Shown: one piece after another, positions 48,255 to 56,638 of the stretch | Layout of the letters: the number at the start of each line of letters is the position of its first letter | Numbering within the stretch: position 1 is the stretch's first letter | Assembly: GCF_016722895.1 (NCBI RefSeq) | Contig: NZ_JAEQNA010000001.1 | Span: forward strand, 248,001 to 312,000 | DNA from: Ramlibacter aurantiacus | GTDB taxonomy: Bacteria > Pseudomonadota > Gammaproteobacteria > Burkholderiales > Burkholderiaceae_C | DNA: 64,000 nt | Direction of reading: 5' to 3' | The notes under the pieces: generated by a model | Seen by the model: the letters and a program-made list of their open reading frames with translations, nothing else | Told to the model about the DNA's origin: nothing | Database searches by the model: none | Made by a program: the position numbers and the translations under genes

Positions 48255-50498
48255 GTGAACCGCAAACGCGCCCCAATCGGCGATGGGCCCGGGAACTGCC
48301 TACGCCCGCGTAGGACCGCTCCGACGCGCCTGGCACCGATACTTCGCCTTTCACCGAAATACCACGTGCTGAGAGAAGACTCCCGCCTGCTGAAGGCCAT
48401 CACCTTGAACGCCAGCGTCGCCCTGTTCGTCATGGACCCGCACCAGCAATGCGTGTTCATGAACCCGGCCGCCGAGGCATTGACCGGCTATACCTTCGCG
48501 GAGGTCCAGGGCCGTCCGCTGCACGATGTGATCCACCACACGCACCCGGACGGTCGGCCCTACCCGCTGCACGAATGCCCGATCGATCGGGCGTTTCCAG
48601 AGCGCCATCGCATGCAGGGCGATGAAGTGTTCGTCCACAAGCAGGGCCACTTCTACGACGTCGCCTTCACGGCGAGTCCCATCCTGGACGACGACGGACG
48701 GCCGATCGGTACCGTGATCGAGGTTCGCGACATCACGGAGCGCAAGCGACAGGCCGCGCTGGTGGCAGCGGAGGCGGAACTGCTCGAGCTGCTCAACGAG
48801 ACCTCCAGCCAGATCGCGGCGGAACTCGAACTGGACAAACTGCTGCAGCGCGTGACCGACGCGGCTACCCGGCTCACCGGGGCCCAGTTCGGAGCGTTCT
48901 TCTACAACGGGCAGGACGACCAGGGCGAGGCCATGGTGCTCTACACCCTGAGCGGAGCTCCGCGCAGTGCCTTCGAGAGTTTTGGCCATCCGCGAGCCAC
49001 GCCGCTGTTCGCACCCACCTTCCACGGCGAACCGGTGGTGCGCATCGAGGACGTGCGGGCCGATCCGCGGTACGGCAAGTGGGGGCCGCACTTCGGCATG
49101 CCGCCCGGCCATCTGCCGGTGCGCAGCTACCTGGCGGTGTCCGTGCACTCGCGGCGCGGCGACACGATCGGAGGCCTGTTCTTCGGGCATTCCGCACCGA
49201 GGATCTTCACCGAACGCAGCGAGCGCCTGGCCCTGGGGATCGCGGCCCAGGCCGCCACGGCCATCGACAACGCACGCCTGTACGCGGAAGCCCAGCGCGT
49301 GGCGCGGCAACGCGACGTGCTCCTCACCAGCGAGCGGGCGGCCCGCAGCGAGGCGGAAAGCGCGAGCCGCCTGAAGGACCAGTTCCTGGCGACCCTGTCG
49401 CACGAGCTGCGCACGCCCCTGAGTGCCATGCTGGGATGGCTGCACATCCTGCGCACGAAGGGCGTGGAAGATCCGGCGGTGCTGGAACGCGGGCTGAACG
49501 TGATCGAGCGAAGCGCCCGCACGCAGCACCAGCTGATCGAGGACCTGCTGGACATGAGCCGCATCTCCACCGGCAAGCTCCACCTCGAGCCGGCGGTGAT
49601 GGACCTGCGCGAGGTCCTGGATGCCGCACTCGAGCTGATCGAGCCGGCCGCCGCGGAAAAGCGGCTTGTCCTGTCGCTGGACCATGATGGCGCGGCCGAG
49701 CCCGTCCTGGGCGACGCGGCCCGGCTCAAACAGGTGTTCTGGAACCTGCTGTCCAACGCGGTGAAATTCACGCCGGACGGTGGTCGCATCCACGTGCGGG
49801 TGCGCCGGCTCCCGCAGGCCGTGCAGGTCGCCATCGAGGACACCGGCGTGGGCATCCGGCCTGAATTCCTGCCCCACCTGTTCGAGCGATTCCGGCAGGC
49901 CGATGGGACCACCAGCCGCCGGTACGGGGGCCTGGGGCTGGGACTGGCCTTGGTGCACAAGCTGGTGCACCTGCACGGGGGCAGCGTCGAGGCCCGCAGC
50001 CCCGGCGAAGGCCAGGGCGCCACGTTCACGGTGTCGCTGCCGCTCGCCAGTCACGCCGCGGACGACAGGCCGGAGCGGGACGAACGCGTTGCCGAAGCGT
50101 CGCCGCTGGCGGCACGCGTCCTGCTGGTCGAGGACGATCCCGGTACCCGCGAATTCCTGGAGAGGTTCCTTGCCGACGCCGGTGCCCAGGTGCAGGCCGC
50201 GCCCGACGCGGCGGCGGCGATGGCCTGCATCACCGGGCAAGGCCCTTTCGATCTCGTCATCAGCGACATCGGCATGGCCGGGCTGGACGGATATGGGCTG
50301 GTCCGCTGGCTGCGGCGCCAGTCCTCGCATGCGGCCGACATTCCCGCCATCGCGCTGACTGCATTCGTCCGCTCCGAGGACGTGGATGCCGCCAGGCGGG
50401 CCGGCTTCGATGAGCACGTGTCCAAGCCGATCGATCCCCAGCTCTTGTTGCGAACGGCCATGGCGCTCCTGGCCCGGCGCGCATCCGCGCGGACCTGA
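48255..50498 (+). CDS. Hybrid histidine kinase PAS-GAF-HisKA-HATPase-REC
   Basis: A 747-residue soluble hybrid kinase divergent from the PAS-PAS kinase. PAS (about residues 45-170; ALFVMDPHQQCVFMNPAAEA), GAF (about 185-345), HisKA with [20 protein letters not shown], HATPase with GGLGLGLALVHKLVHLHGGS, and a receiver (LVISDIGMAGLDG, SKPID). Start at GTG 48255; a second GTG at 48366 is also possible and gives a more typical N-terminus. It ends at a hairpin shared with the convergent DUF6544 gene. Confidence 0.87.
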   Translation: MNRKRAPIGDGPGNCLRPRRTAPTRLAPILRLSPKYHVLREDSRLLKAITLNASVALFVMDPHQQCVFMNPAAEALTGYTFAEVQGRPLHDVIHHTHPDGRPYPLHECPIDRAFPERHRMQGDEVFVHKQGHFYDVAFTASPILDDDGRPIGTVIEVRDITERKRQAALVAAEAELLELLNETSSQIAAELELDKLLQRVTDAATRLTGAQFGAFFYNGQDDQGEAMVLYTLSGAPRSAFESFGHPRATPLFAPTFHGEPVVRIEDVRADPRYGKWGPHFGMPPGHLPVRSYLAVSVHSRRGDTIGGLFFGHSAPRIFTERSERLALGIAAQAATAIDNARLYAEAQRVARQRDVLLTSERAARSEAESASRLKDQFLATLSHELRTPLSAMLGWLHILRTKGVEDPAVLERGLNVIERSARTQHQLIEDLLDMSRISTGKLHLEPAVMDLREVLDAALELIEPAAAEKRLVLSLDHDGAAEPVLGDAARLKQVFWNLLSNAVKFTPDGGRIHVRVRRLPQAVQVAIEDTGVGIRPEFLPHLFERFRQADGTTSRRYGGLGLGLALVHKLVHLHGGSVEARSPGEGQGATFTVSLPLASHAADDRPERDERVAEASPLAARVLLVEDDPGTREFLERFLADAGAQVQAAPDAAAAMACITGQGPFDLVISDIGMAGLDGYGLVRWLRRQSSHAADIPAIALTAFVRSEDVDAARRAGFDEHVSKPIDPQLLLRTAMALLARRASART

Positions 50499-50565
50499 TG
50501 CCGGCGAGCCTGCGCGTGCGCTGCCGCGCCGGGCAGCCGCCGTCGGCCGCGTCGCAGCCGGTCAC

Positions 50566-50585
50566 GACCGGTCATTCGACCGGTC
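50566..50585. terminator. Hairpin between convergent kinase and DUF6544 genes
   Basis: GACCGGTC, loop ATTC, GACCGGTC: an 8-bp perfect stem in the 105-bp gap between two convergent stop codons. No long T-run is present. Confidence 0.55.
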
Positions 50586-50603
50586 GGGCGGATCGCGGCT
50601 CCA

Positions 50604-51452
50604 TCAACAAACCCGGAAGTCCAGCACGCGCGCCTGGTAGAACGGGAAGTACTCGGGCGTGCCGAAGAAGTTGCCGCCGTCCACCCGGAACGGCACCTGG
50701 AACCCAGCGACGCGCCGGAAGTCCCCGACCTCTCCTCCGAAGGGCTGCAGCCGGTACACCCCGTCCGGGTTGGCATGGCTCCAGCGCGGCATGCGAACCC
50801 ACAGCGGCTGGCCTTGTGCGTCGACCCGGATCTCGACCTCCTGCGTGAGCGACCCGTGCGTGACGGTGGCCCGCGCGGTGTCGGCGTCCACCGCGCTCCA
50901 CGACACCGACGGGCCCGGCAGCAGGAAGGCCGGGGACCAGAACGCCGCCTCGGCGACCACGCGGCCAAAGCTGGATCTCAGGTGGTCGGCATCATCGCCC
51001 GCCCGCACCACCGGCCAGCTGTGCCAGAGCCAGAAGCGGGTCCAGGAATGCCCACCCACCATGGCGTCCGATCCCGCCAGGCGCAGCGCACCCTGGCCCG
51101 CGCGCACCTGCCACAGCAGGCCGTGGGGCGGCGCCAGCACCTGCCGCGCCTGCATCGGCAGGAAGCGCGGGTCTTCCCGCGAGCCCAGCGACAGCCGCCC
51201 CGCCATCCGGATGTCGACCACCGTGCGCAGCGGGGTGCCGGGCTCGATGGCGAACAGGAAGAAGCGCCGAGCCGCCTCCGGCAGCCCGTCGACGCTGGCG
51301 GGGTCGAAGCGATGGGCGACGCGATCGCCCGCCCGCGAAAGCAACTCGCGCCGTGCCTGCTGCTCCACCCGCCGGTCGGCCGCCCACCGCCCCAGCTGCC
51401 AACCCAGCGCCACCGGCAAGGCCAGGGCTCCCAGGCGCCACCCGAACCTCAT
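50604..51452 (-). CDS. DUF6544 family membrane-anchored protein
   Basis: A 282-residue protein with an N-terminal hydrophobic segment (about residues 7-20). The rest resembles DUF6544: LPEAARRFFLFAIEPGTPLR, RQVLAPPHGLLWQVRAG, RSSFGRVVAEAAFWSPAFLL and the closing FGGEVGDFRRVAGFQVPFRV, then GTPEYFPFYQARVLDF. The domain has no known activity. ATG 51452 lies one base after the Pat stop codon, so the two genes are probably coupled. Confidence 0.78.
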   Translation of the reverse strand: MRFGWRLGALALPVALGWQLGRWAADRRVEQQARRELLSRAGDRVAHRFDPASVDGLPEAARRFFLFAIEPGTPLRTVVDIRMAGRLSLGSREDPRFLPMQARQVLAPPHGLLWQVRAGQGALRLAGSDAMVGGHSWTRFWLWHSWPVVRAGDDADHLRSSFGRVVAEAAFWSPAFLLPGPSVSWSAVDADTARATVTHGSLTQEVEIRVDAQGQPLWVRMPRWSHANPDGVYRLQPFGGEVGDFRRVAGFQVPFRVDGGNFFGTPEYFPFYQARVLDFRVC

Positions 51453-51453
51453 G

Positions 51454-54117
51454 TCAGTCCCCCTGGCCCAGGTCCAGCCGCATCGTGCAGCCTGCTTCGT
51501 CGCCCTCGAGCTGCAGGCCCAGGCCCCGGGCCAGCCTGACCATCGCATCGTTCTCGGGAAGGCAGGTGCCCACCACCCGCTGCACACCCCGCCCTCGCAG
51601 GTACTCGAGCAGCTTGGCCATCAGCCGATGGCCCAGCCCCCGGCCCTGCCAGTGCGGCGCCACCTGCACCGCGAACTCGGCTTCGATGCGGTCGGGGTCG
51701 CACACCGCGCGCGCCTCGCCCACCATCCGCTCCCCGTCCAGCGCGATGAAGGCCATTTCCCGCTCGTAGTCGATCTGGCAGAAGCGCGCCAGCTCGGAAC
51801 GCGGCACCTCGCGCCGTGAGCACAGGAAGCGCCTGCGCAGGTCGGCCGGGCCCGCGGCGGCATAGAAGTCGACGAGGCGCTTGCCGTCCTCGGGCCGGAT
51901 CGGCCGCAGCAACAGCACCCGCTGGGCCAGCGACACGGTTTCTTCCAGCTCGGACGGATAGGGCCGCAGCGCCAGCCGGCCATCGGCCGCCCCGGTGGCG
52001 CGCGCCAGCCGGACCCGCGCGTCGACCGCGCGCACGCCGTGGGCGTCGGCCACCAGGGGGTTGATGTCCAGCTCGGCCACCTCCGGCAAGTCGCAGGCGA
52101 TCTGCGACACCGCCAGGATGGCGTGGACCAGGGCCGCCTCGTCCACGCCGGGCAAGCCCCGATGGCCGGCCAGGAGCGGCCCGATGCGCGTGCGCGAGAC
52201 CAGCTCGCGGGCCAGCGCCGCGTTCAGTGGTGGCAGGTCCAGCGCCCGGTCCTTGCGGATCTCGACGGCGGTGCCGCCCGCCCCGAACAGCACCGCCGGG
52301 CCGAACACCGGATCGGTCGCCAGGCCCACGATCAGTTCGTGCCCGTGGGTGTTGCCGGCCATGCGCTGCACCATGAACCCGGTGATGAGCGCCTGCGGCT
52401 GGCGCGCCGCCACCCGCTCGCGCATCTGCGCGATCGCCTGGCGCAGGTCGTCGGCCGACGCGATGTCCAGCGCCACGCCGCCCACGTCGGTCTTGTGCTG
52501 GATCTGCGGCGAGACCACCTTGAGGGCCACGGGATAGCCGACCTCGTTGGCGGCGGCGACGGCTTCATCGGCGTCGCGCACGCGCCGGGTGCCGAGCACC
52601 GGCACGCCGTAGGCCGCCAGCAGCGCCATCGCGTCGGCGGCGTCCAGCCATTCGCGGCCGCTCTCACGCGCTCGGGCGAGCACCCGCTCGGCGGCCTGCC
52701 GATCGGGGCGGATGCGCTCGGGCTGCGCGTCGGGCAACTCGAGCAGCGCCTGCTGGTGCCGGTGGTATTGCACCAGCTGCAGCCAGGCCTGCACCGCATG
52801 CTCGGGCGTGTCGTAGCAGGCCAGTCCGGCGGCGCTGAAGGCCTGCCGGGCCGATTCGACCGAGCGGCCCCCGAGCCAGCAACTGAGCACCGGCTTGCGC
52901 ATCTCGCGCGCCAGCGGCAGGCAGGCCGCGGCGATGTCGTACGCGGGCACCACCGCCGTGGGCGCATGCATGAAGACCACCCCGTCCACCTCGGCTGCGG
53001 CCGCCAGGATGCGCAGCGCCTCCCGGTAGCGGGCCACCGGGGCGTCGCCCACCAGGTCCACCGGATTGCCATGCGACCAGTTCGCCGGCAGCACCGCATC
53101 GAGCGCCGCCAGCGTGTCCGCGCCCAGCTCGGCCAGGGTGCCGCCACCCAGCGACAGGGCATCGGCCGCCAGCACCCCGGCGCCGCCGCCGTTGGTGAGC
53201 AGCACCAGCCGCTCGCCACACCAGGGCCGCGGCCGTGCCAGCGTCTCGGCCGCACCGAACAACTCGTCCAGCGTGAAGACCCGCAGCATGCCGGCGCGGC
53301 GCACGGCCGCATCGAACACCGCGTCCGATCCGGCAAGGGCCCCGGTGTGCGAGGCGGCCGCCCGCGCGCCCTCGGCCGCGCGTCCCGCCTTGACCACGAT
53401 CACCGGCTTGTTGCGGGCCGCGGCGCGCGCCGCCGACATGAACTTGCGCGCGTGCTTGACCGATTCCATGTACATGAGGATGGCGCGCGTGTCGCCATCG
53501 CTGGCCAGGTAGTCGAGCACGTCGCCGAAGTCCACGTCGGCACTGTCGCCCATGGAGATGAAATGCGAGAAGCCGATGCCGCGCGTGCCGGCCCAGTCGA
53601 GCATGGCCGTGGCCAGTGCGCCGGACTGGGTGACGAAGGCCAGCGGGCCCGGCGTCGCGTGGCCGGGCGCGAAGCTGGCGTTGAGCCCGATGCCGGGCAC
53701 CAGCGCGCCGATGCAGTTGGGCCCCAGCACGCGCAGCAGCCAGGGCCGGGCGGCCTCCAGCATGGCCTGCTCCAGGGTGCGCACGCCGTCGGGAGCGACC
53801 TGCTTCAGCCCGGCCGACACCACGATGGCCGCCCGCGTGCCCTTGCGTCCGAGTTGCTCGACCAGCCCGGGCACCGTCGCGGCCGGCGTGCAGATGACGG
53901 CCAGCTCGGGCGCGGCCGGCAGCGAGTCGACGCCCGGCCACACCTGCAGCCCGTCCACCTCGCCGGCCTGCCGTGCCACGGCCCACACCGGGCCTGCGAA
54001 GCCGGCACCGCGCACGTTGCGCAGCACGATGGCGCCCAGGTTGCCGGGCTTGTCGGAGGTGCCGATCACGGCCACCGAACGGGGCGCGAACAGGAATTGC
54101 AGGTTTCGGATGCTCAA
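51454..54117 (-). CDS. Pat-type NDP-forming acyl-CoA synthetase/GNAT acetyltransferase fusion
   Basis: An 887-residue protein. Order: CoA-binding Rossmann domain (about 8-100), succinyl-CoA ligase-like domain (about 145-290) with the histidine of ASHTGALAGSD at 257, ATP-grasp (about 480-690; VALKVVSPQIQHKTDVGGVA), then a GNAT domain (about 730-885; VAPHWQGRGLGHRLMAKLLE). This is the Pat/PatZ architecture of protein lysine acetyltransferases that modify acyl-CoA synthetases; in those, the synthetase half is usually regulatory. Here His 257 is present, so synthetase activity is not excluded. No deacetylase gene is adjacent. Confidence 0.92.
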   Translation of the reverse strand: MSIRNLQFLFAPRSVAVIGTSDKPGNLGAIVLRNVRGAGFAGPVWAVARQAGEVDGLQVWPGVDSLPAAPELAVICTPAATVPGLVEQLGRKGTRAAIVVSAGLKQVAPDGVRTLEQAMLEAARPWLLRVLGPNCIGALVPGIGLNASFAPGHATPGPLAFVTQSGALATAMLDWAGTRGIGFSHFISMGDSADVDFGDVLDYLASDGDTRAILMYMESVKHARKFMSAARAAARNKPVIVVKAGRAAEGARAAASHTGALAGSDAVFDAAVRRAGMLRVFTLDELFGAAETLARPRPWCGERLVLLTNGGGAGVLAADALSLGGGTLAELGADTLAALDAVLPANWSHGNPVDLVGDAPVARYREALRILAAAAEVDGVVFMHAPTAVVPAYDIAAACLPLAREMRKPVLSCWLGGRSVESARQAFSAAGLACYDTPEHAVQAWLQLVQYHRHQQALLELPDAQPERIRPDRQAAERVLARARESGREWLDAADAMALLAAYGVPVLGTRRVRDADEAVAAANEVGYPVALKVVSPQIQHKTDVGGVALDIASADDLRQAIAQMRERVAARQPQALITGFMVQRMAGNTHGHELIVGLATDPVFGPAVLFGAGGTAVEIRKDRALDLPPLNAALARELVSRTRIGPLLAGHRGLPGVDEAALVHAILAVSQIACDLPEVAELDINPLVADAHGVRAVDARVRLARATGAADGRLALRPYPSELEETVSLAQRVLLLRPIRPEDGKRLVDFYAAAGPADLRRRFLCSRREVPRSELARFCQIDYEREMAFIALDGERMVGEARAVCDPDRIEAEFAVQVAPHWQGRGLGHRLMAKLLEYLRGRGVQRVVGTCLPENDAMVRLARGLGLQLEGDEAGCTMRLDLGQGD

Positions 54118-54310
54118 GGAAACTCCCAGGCCGGCGGCGCCGGCGCGTCGCAGGCAGGTTATCCGGCCCGCCCCGCCGGCGCTTGCGACAGATCAAGGCC
54201 GGCGCGGTGACCGACTTCCAGCCACCGGACCGGGATGTCCCTAGTCGGTGCCCGCACCAGGCCCGGCTGGGTCAGAATGCCCGGCCTGCGCTTTCCCTAC
54301 CCTGCCCCAC

Positions 54311-55858
54311 GTGATCGCCCCACCTATTGCCGAGAACGAGTCCGCGCGACTCGCCGATCTCCAAGCCTATGAAATCCTGGACACACCGGCCGAAGCCGTG
54401 TTCGACGAGATCGCCGAACTCGCGGCGGCGATCTGCGGCACGGCCTATGCCGCCATCACCTTCGTCGACCGCGACCGCCAGTGGCTCAAGAGCAAGCACG
54501 GCCTGACGTTCAGCCAGAGCAGCCGTGACCAGAGCGTCTGCGGCCACGCGATCCTGGAGGACACCTTCTTCGAGGTGCCCGACCTCTCGCTCGATCCGCG
54601 CTTCAGCGGCAATCCCCTGCTCTTTCCGCGCGGCGGTCCGCACATGCGCTTCTATGGCGGCAGCCAGCTCACCAGCGACCGCGGCAACAACCTGGGCATG
54701 CTGTGCGTGCTGGACGAGCAGCCGAGGCAGCTCACGGCGCAGCAGCGCCGCGCCATGGCGCAACTCGCCGATGTGGTGATCGCCCTGGTCGAGGCCCGCC
54801 GCAACCGCAGCCGGCACGAAGTCCTGGGCCAGGTGCTCGACCATTTGCGGGCGTCCATCACCGTGTTGGACGCCCAGACACACCGGCACCTGCACGCCAA
54901 CACGGCGGCCCTGCAGGAAACCGGGCATTCGCTGGAGCAGCTGCGAGCCCTCACGCCGCCCCAGGTGCTGCAGGGGCTGCCCCAGGCGCGCTTCGAAGCC
55001 GCCATGCAGCGCTTGCATGGCGGAGCGCGCCAGGCGGTGGAGGACTACAGCGTCGCGGGGGCCGATGGTCGCCCGATCCCGATGGAAACCCGCTGGGAGA
55101 AGCTGGAGGCGCTGCAGCGCGAGCTGGTCGTGGGCATCGGCCGCGACATCAGCGAGCGCAAGGCGCTGGAGCGCATGAAGGACGAACTGGTGTCCCTCAT
55201 CAACCACGAGCTGCGAACGCCGCTGACCTCGATCCGGGGCGCGGTCAAGCTGCTGGAAAGCGGCGCCGCCGGCCCCTTGCCCGACGCGGCCGCGAAGCTG
55301 ATCGGCATCGCTTCGCAGAGCACCGACCGGCTGCTGGCCATCGTGGGCGACCTGCTCGACCTGGACCGGCTGGCCTCGCAGCAGATGACCTTCCGGCTCG
55401 ACAGGCTGGACGCCGCGGCGGTGCTGGCCCAGGCCGCCCAGCTCGCGCGGCCGCTGGCGCTGGACGCACAAGTCCGCCTCGACGTGCAGGCGTCGCCTCG
55501 GTTGCTGTTGCGCGCCGATGCGCAGCGGCTGCAGCAGGTGATCGACAACCTCGTCTCCAACGCCATCAAGTTCGCCCCGAACGACAGCGCCGTGACGCTT
55601 GCGGCCACCCGCGAAGATGGCGGCTGGGTGCGCCTGGCCGTGACCGACCGGGGACCTGGCGTGCCCGAGTCGTTCCGCTCGCGGATCTTCCAGCGCTTCG
55701 CCCAGGCCGACGCGCGAACCACGCGGGCCAAGGGCGGTTCGGGCCTGGGCCTGTCGATCGCCAAGCAGATGACCGAGCAGATGGGCGGCCGCATCGGCTT
55801 CGACTCCGAGCCGGGCCGCACCAGCTTCCACCTGACTTTTCCGGAGGCGACGCCATGA
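54311..55858 (+). CDS. Sensor histidine kinase (GAF-PAS-HisKA-HATPase)
   Basis: A protein of about 515 residues. A GAF domain (about 5-165; FDEIAELAAAICGTAYAAIT, SVCGHAILEDTFFEVPDLSL) is followed by a PAS-like domain and a kinase core with phospho-His in LINHELRTPLTSIRGA and GSGLGLSIAKQMTEQMGGRI. It starts with GTG (54311, or possibly 54248) and overlaps the dual-receiver gene by ATGA. This is a soluble sensor-kinase probably paired with that receiver protein. Confidence 0.88.
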   Translation: MIAPPIAENESARLADLQAYEILDTPAEAVFDEIAELAAAICGTAYAAITFVDRDRQWLKSKHGLTFSQSSRDQSVCGHAILEDTFFEVPDLSLDPRFSGNPLLFPRGGPHMRFYGGSQLTSDRGNNLGMLCVLDEQPRQLTAQQRRAMAQLADVVIALVEARRNRSRHEVLGQVLDHLRASITVLDAQTHRHLHANTAALQETGHSLEQLRALTPPQVLQGLPQARFEAAMQRLHGGARQAVEDYSVAGADGRPIPMETRWEKLEALQRELVVGIGRDISERKALERMKDELVSLINHELRTPLTSIRGAVKLLESGAAGPLPDAAAKLIGIASQSTDRLLAIVGDLLDLDRLASQQMTFRLDRLDAAAVLAQAAQLARPLALDAQVRLDVQASPRLLLRADAQRLQQVIDNLVSNAIKFAPNDSAVTLAATREDGGWVRLAVTDRGPGVPESFRSRIFQRFAQADARTTRAKGGSGLGLSIAKQMTEQMGGRIGFDSEPGRTSFHLTFPEATP

Positions 55859-56628
55859 CGCGCACCCGCATCCTCCTGGTCGAGGACGACGACGGCGTCC
55901 GCAACGTCGCCCAGACGACGCTCGACATCCTCGGCGGCTACGACGTGCTGGCGCTGGCTTCGGGCGAAGAGGCGTTGGCCCGGGCCGAGGCCTTCGCCCC
56001 GCGACTGCTGCTGCTGGACGTGGCCATGCCCGGCATGGACGGCCCGCAAACGCTGGCCGCGCTGCGCCGCATCGAGGCGCTGGCCGCGGTGCCGGCGGTG
56101 TTCCTCACCGCCCGCACCCAGGCGCGCGAGGTGGTGCACTACCGCTCCCTCGGTGCCCGCGACGTGATCGCCAAACCCTTCGAGCCGGCCCAACTCTGCG
56201 AGCGGGTCCAGGCCGTGCTGGCGGACGACGGCGCGCCGGCCGCCCCCGACAGCGGCGACACCCGCACCGCCCTGGTGGTCGAGGACGATCCCACCATCCG
56301 CTACCTGCTCGGATACGTGCTCGAACAGAACGGCTGGCGCATGCGGGTCTGCGAGGGCGGCGACGAGGCCCTCGCGGTCATCGAAGCCGGCGAGCTGCCC
56401 GATGCGGTGCTGCTCGACGTGCAGCTTCCCGGCGTGGACGGCCTGACGCTGCTGCAGCGGCTGCGGGCCCGGCCCGAGTGGGGGCAGGTCCCGGTGATGA
56501 TGCTCACCGCCGGCGGCGACGAATCACAGGTGACCCGCGCCCTCGCCCTCGGGGCCGACGATTACGTGGGCAAGCCCTTCGACTTCACCGAGCTGGTGGG
56601 GCGGCTGCAGCGCCTGCGGCGCCGCTGA
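55855..56628 (+). CDS. Dual-receiver response regulator
   Basis: A 257-residue protein made of two receiver domains (about 4-125 and 138-255), with phospho-Asp in LLLLDVAMPGMDG and VLLDVQLPGVDG and Lys in IAKPF and VGKPF, respectively. It has no output domain, so it may pass signals by protein contact or in a phosphorelay. GGAGG precedes the ATG, which overlaps the kinase stop. It converges with the polysaccharide-synthesis genes after 10 bp. Confidence 0.9.
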   Translation: MTRTRILLVEDDDGVRNVAQTTLDILGGYDVLALASGEEALARAEAFAPRLLLLDVAMPGMDGPQTLAALRRIEALAAVPAVFLTARTQAREVVHYRSLGARDVIAKPFEPAQLCERVQAVLADDGAPAAPDSGDTRTALVVEDDPTIRYLLGYVLEQNGWRMRVCEGGDEALAVIEAGELPDAVLLDVQLPGVDGLTLLQRLRARPEWGQVPVMMLTAGGDESQVTRALALGADDYVGKPFDFTELVGRLQRLRRR

Positions 56629-56638
56629 ATCGCCGCTT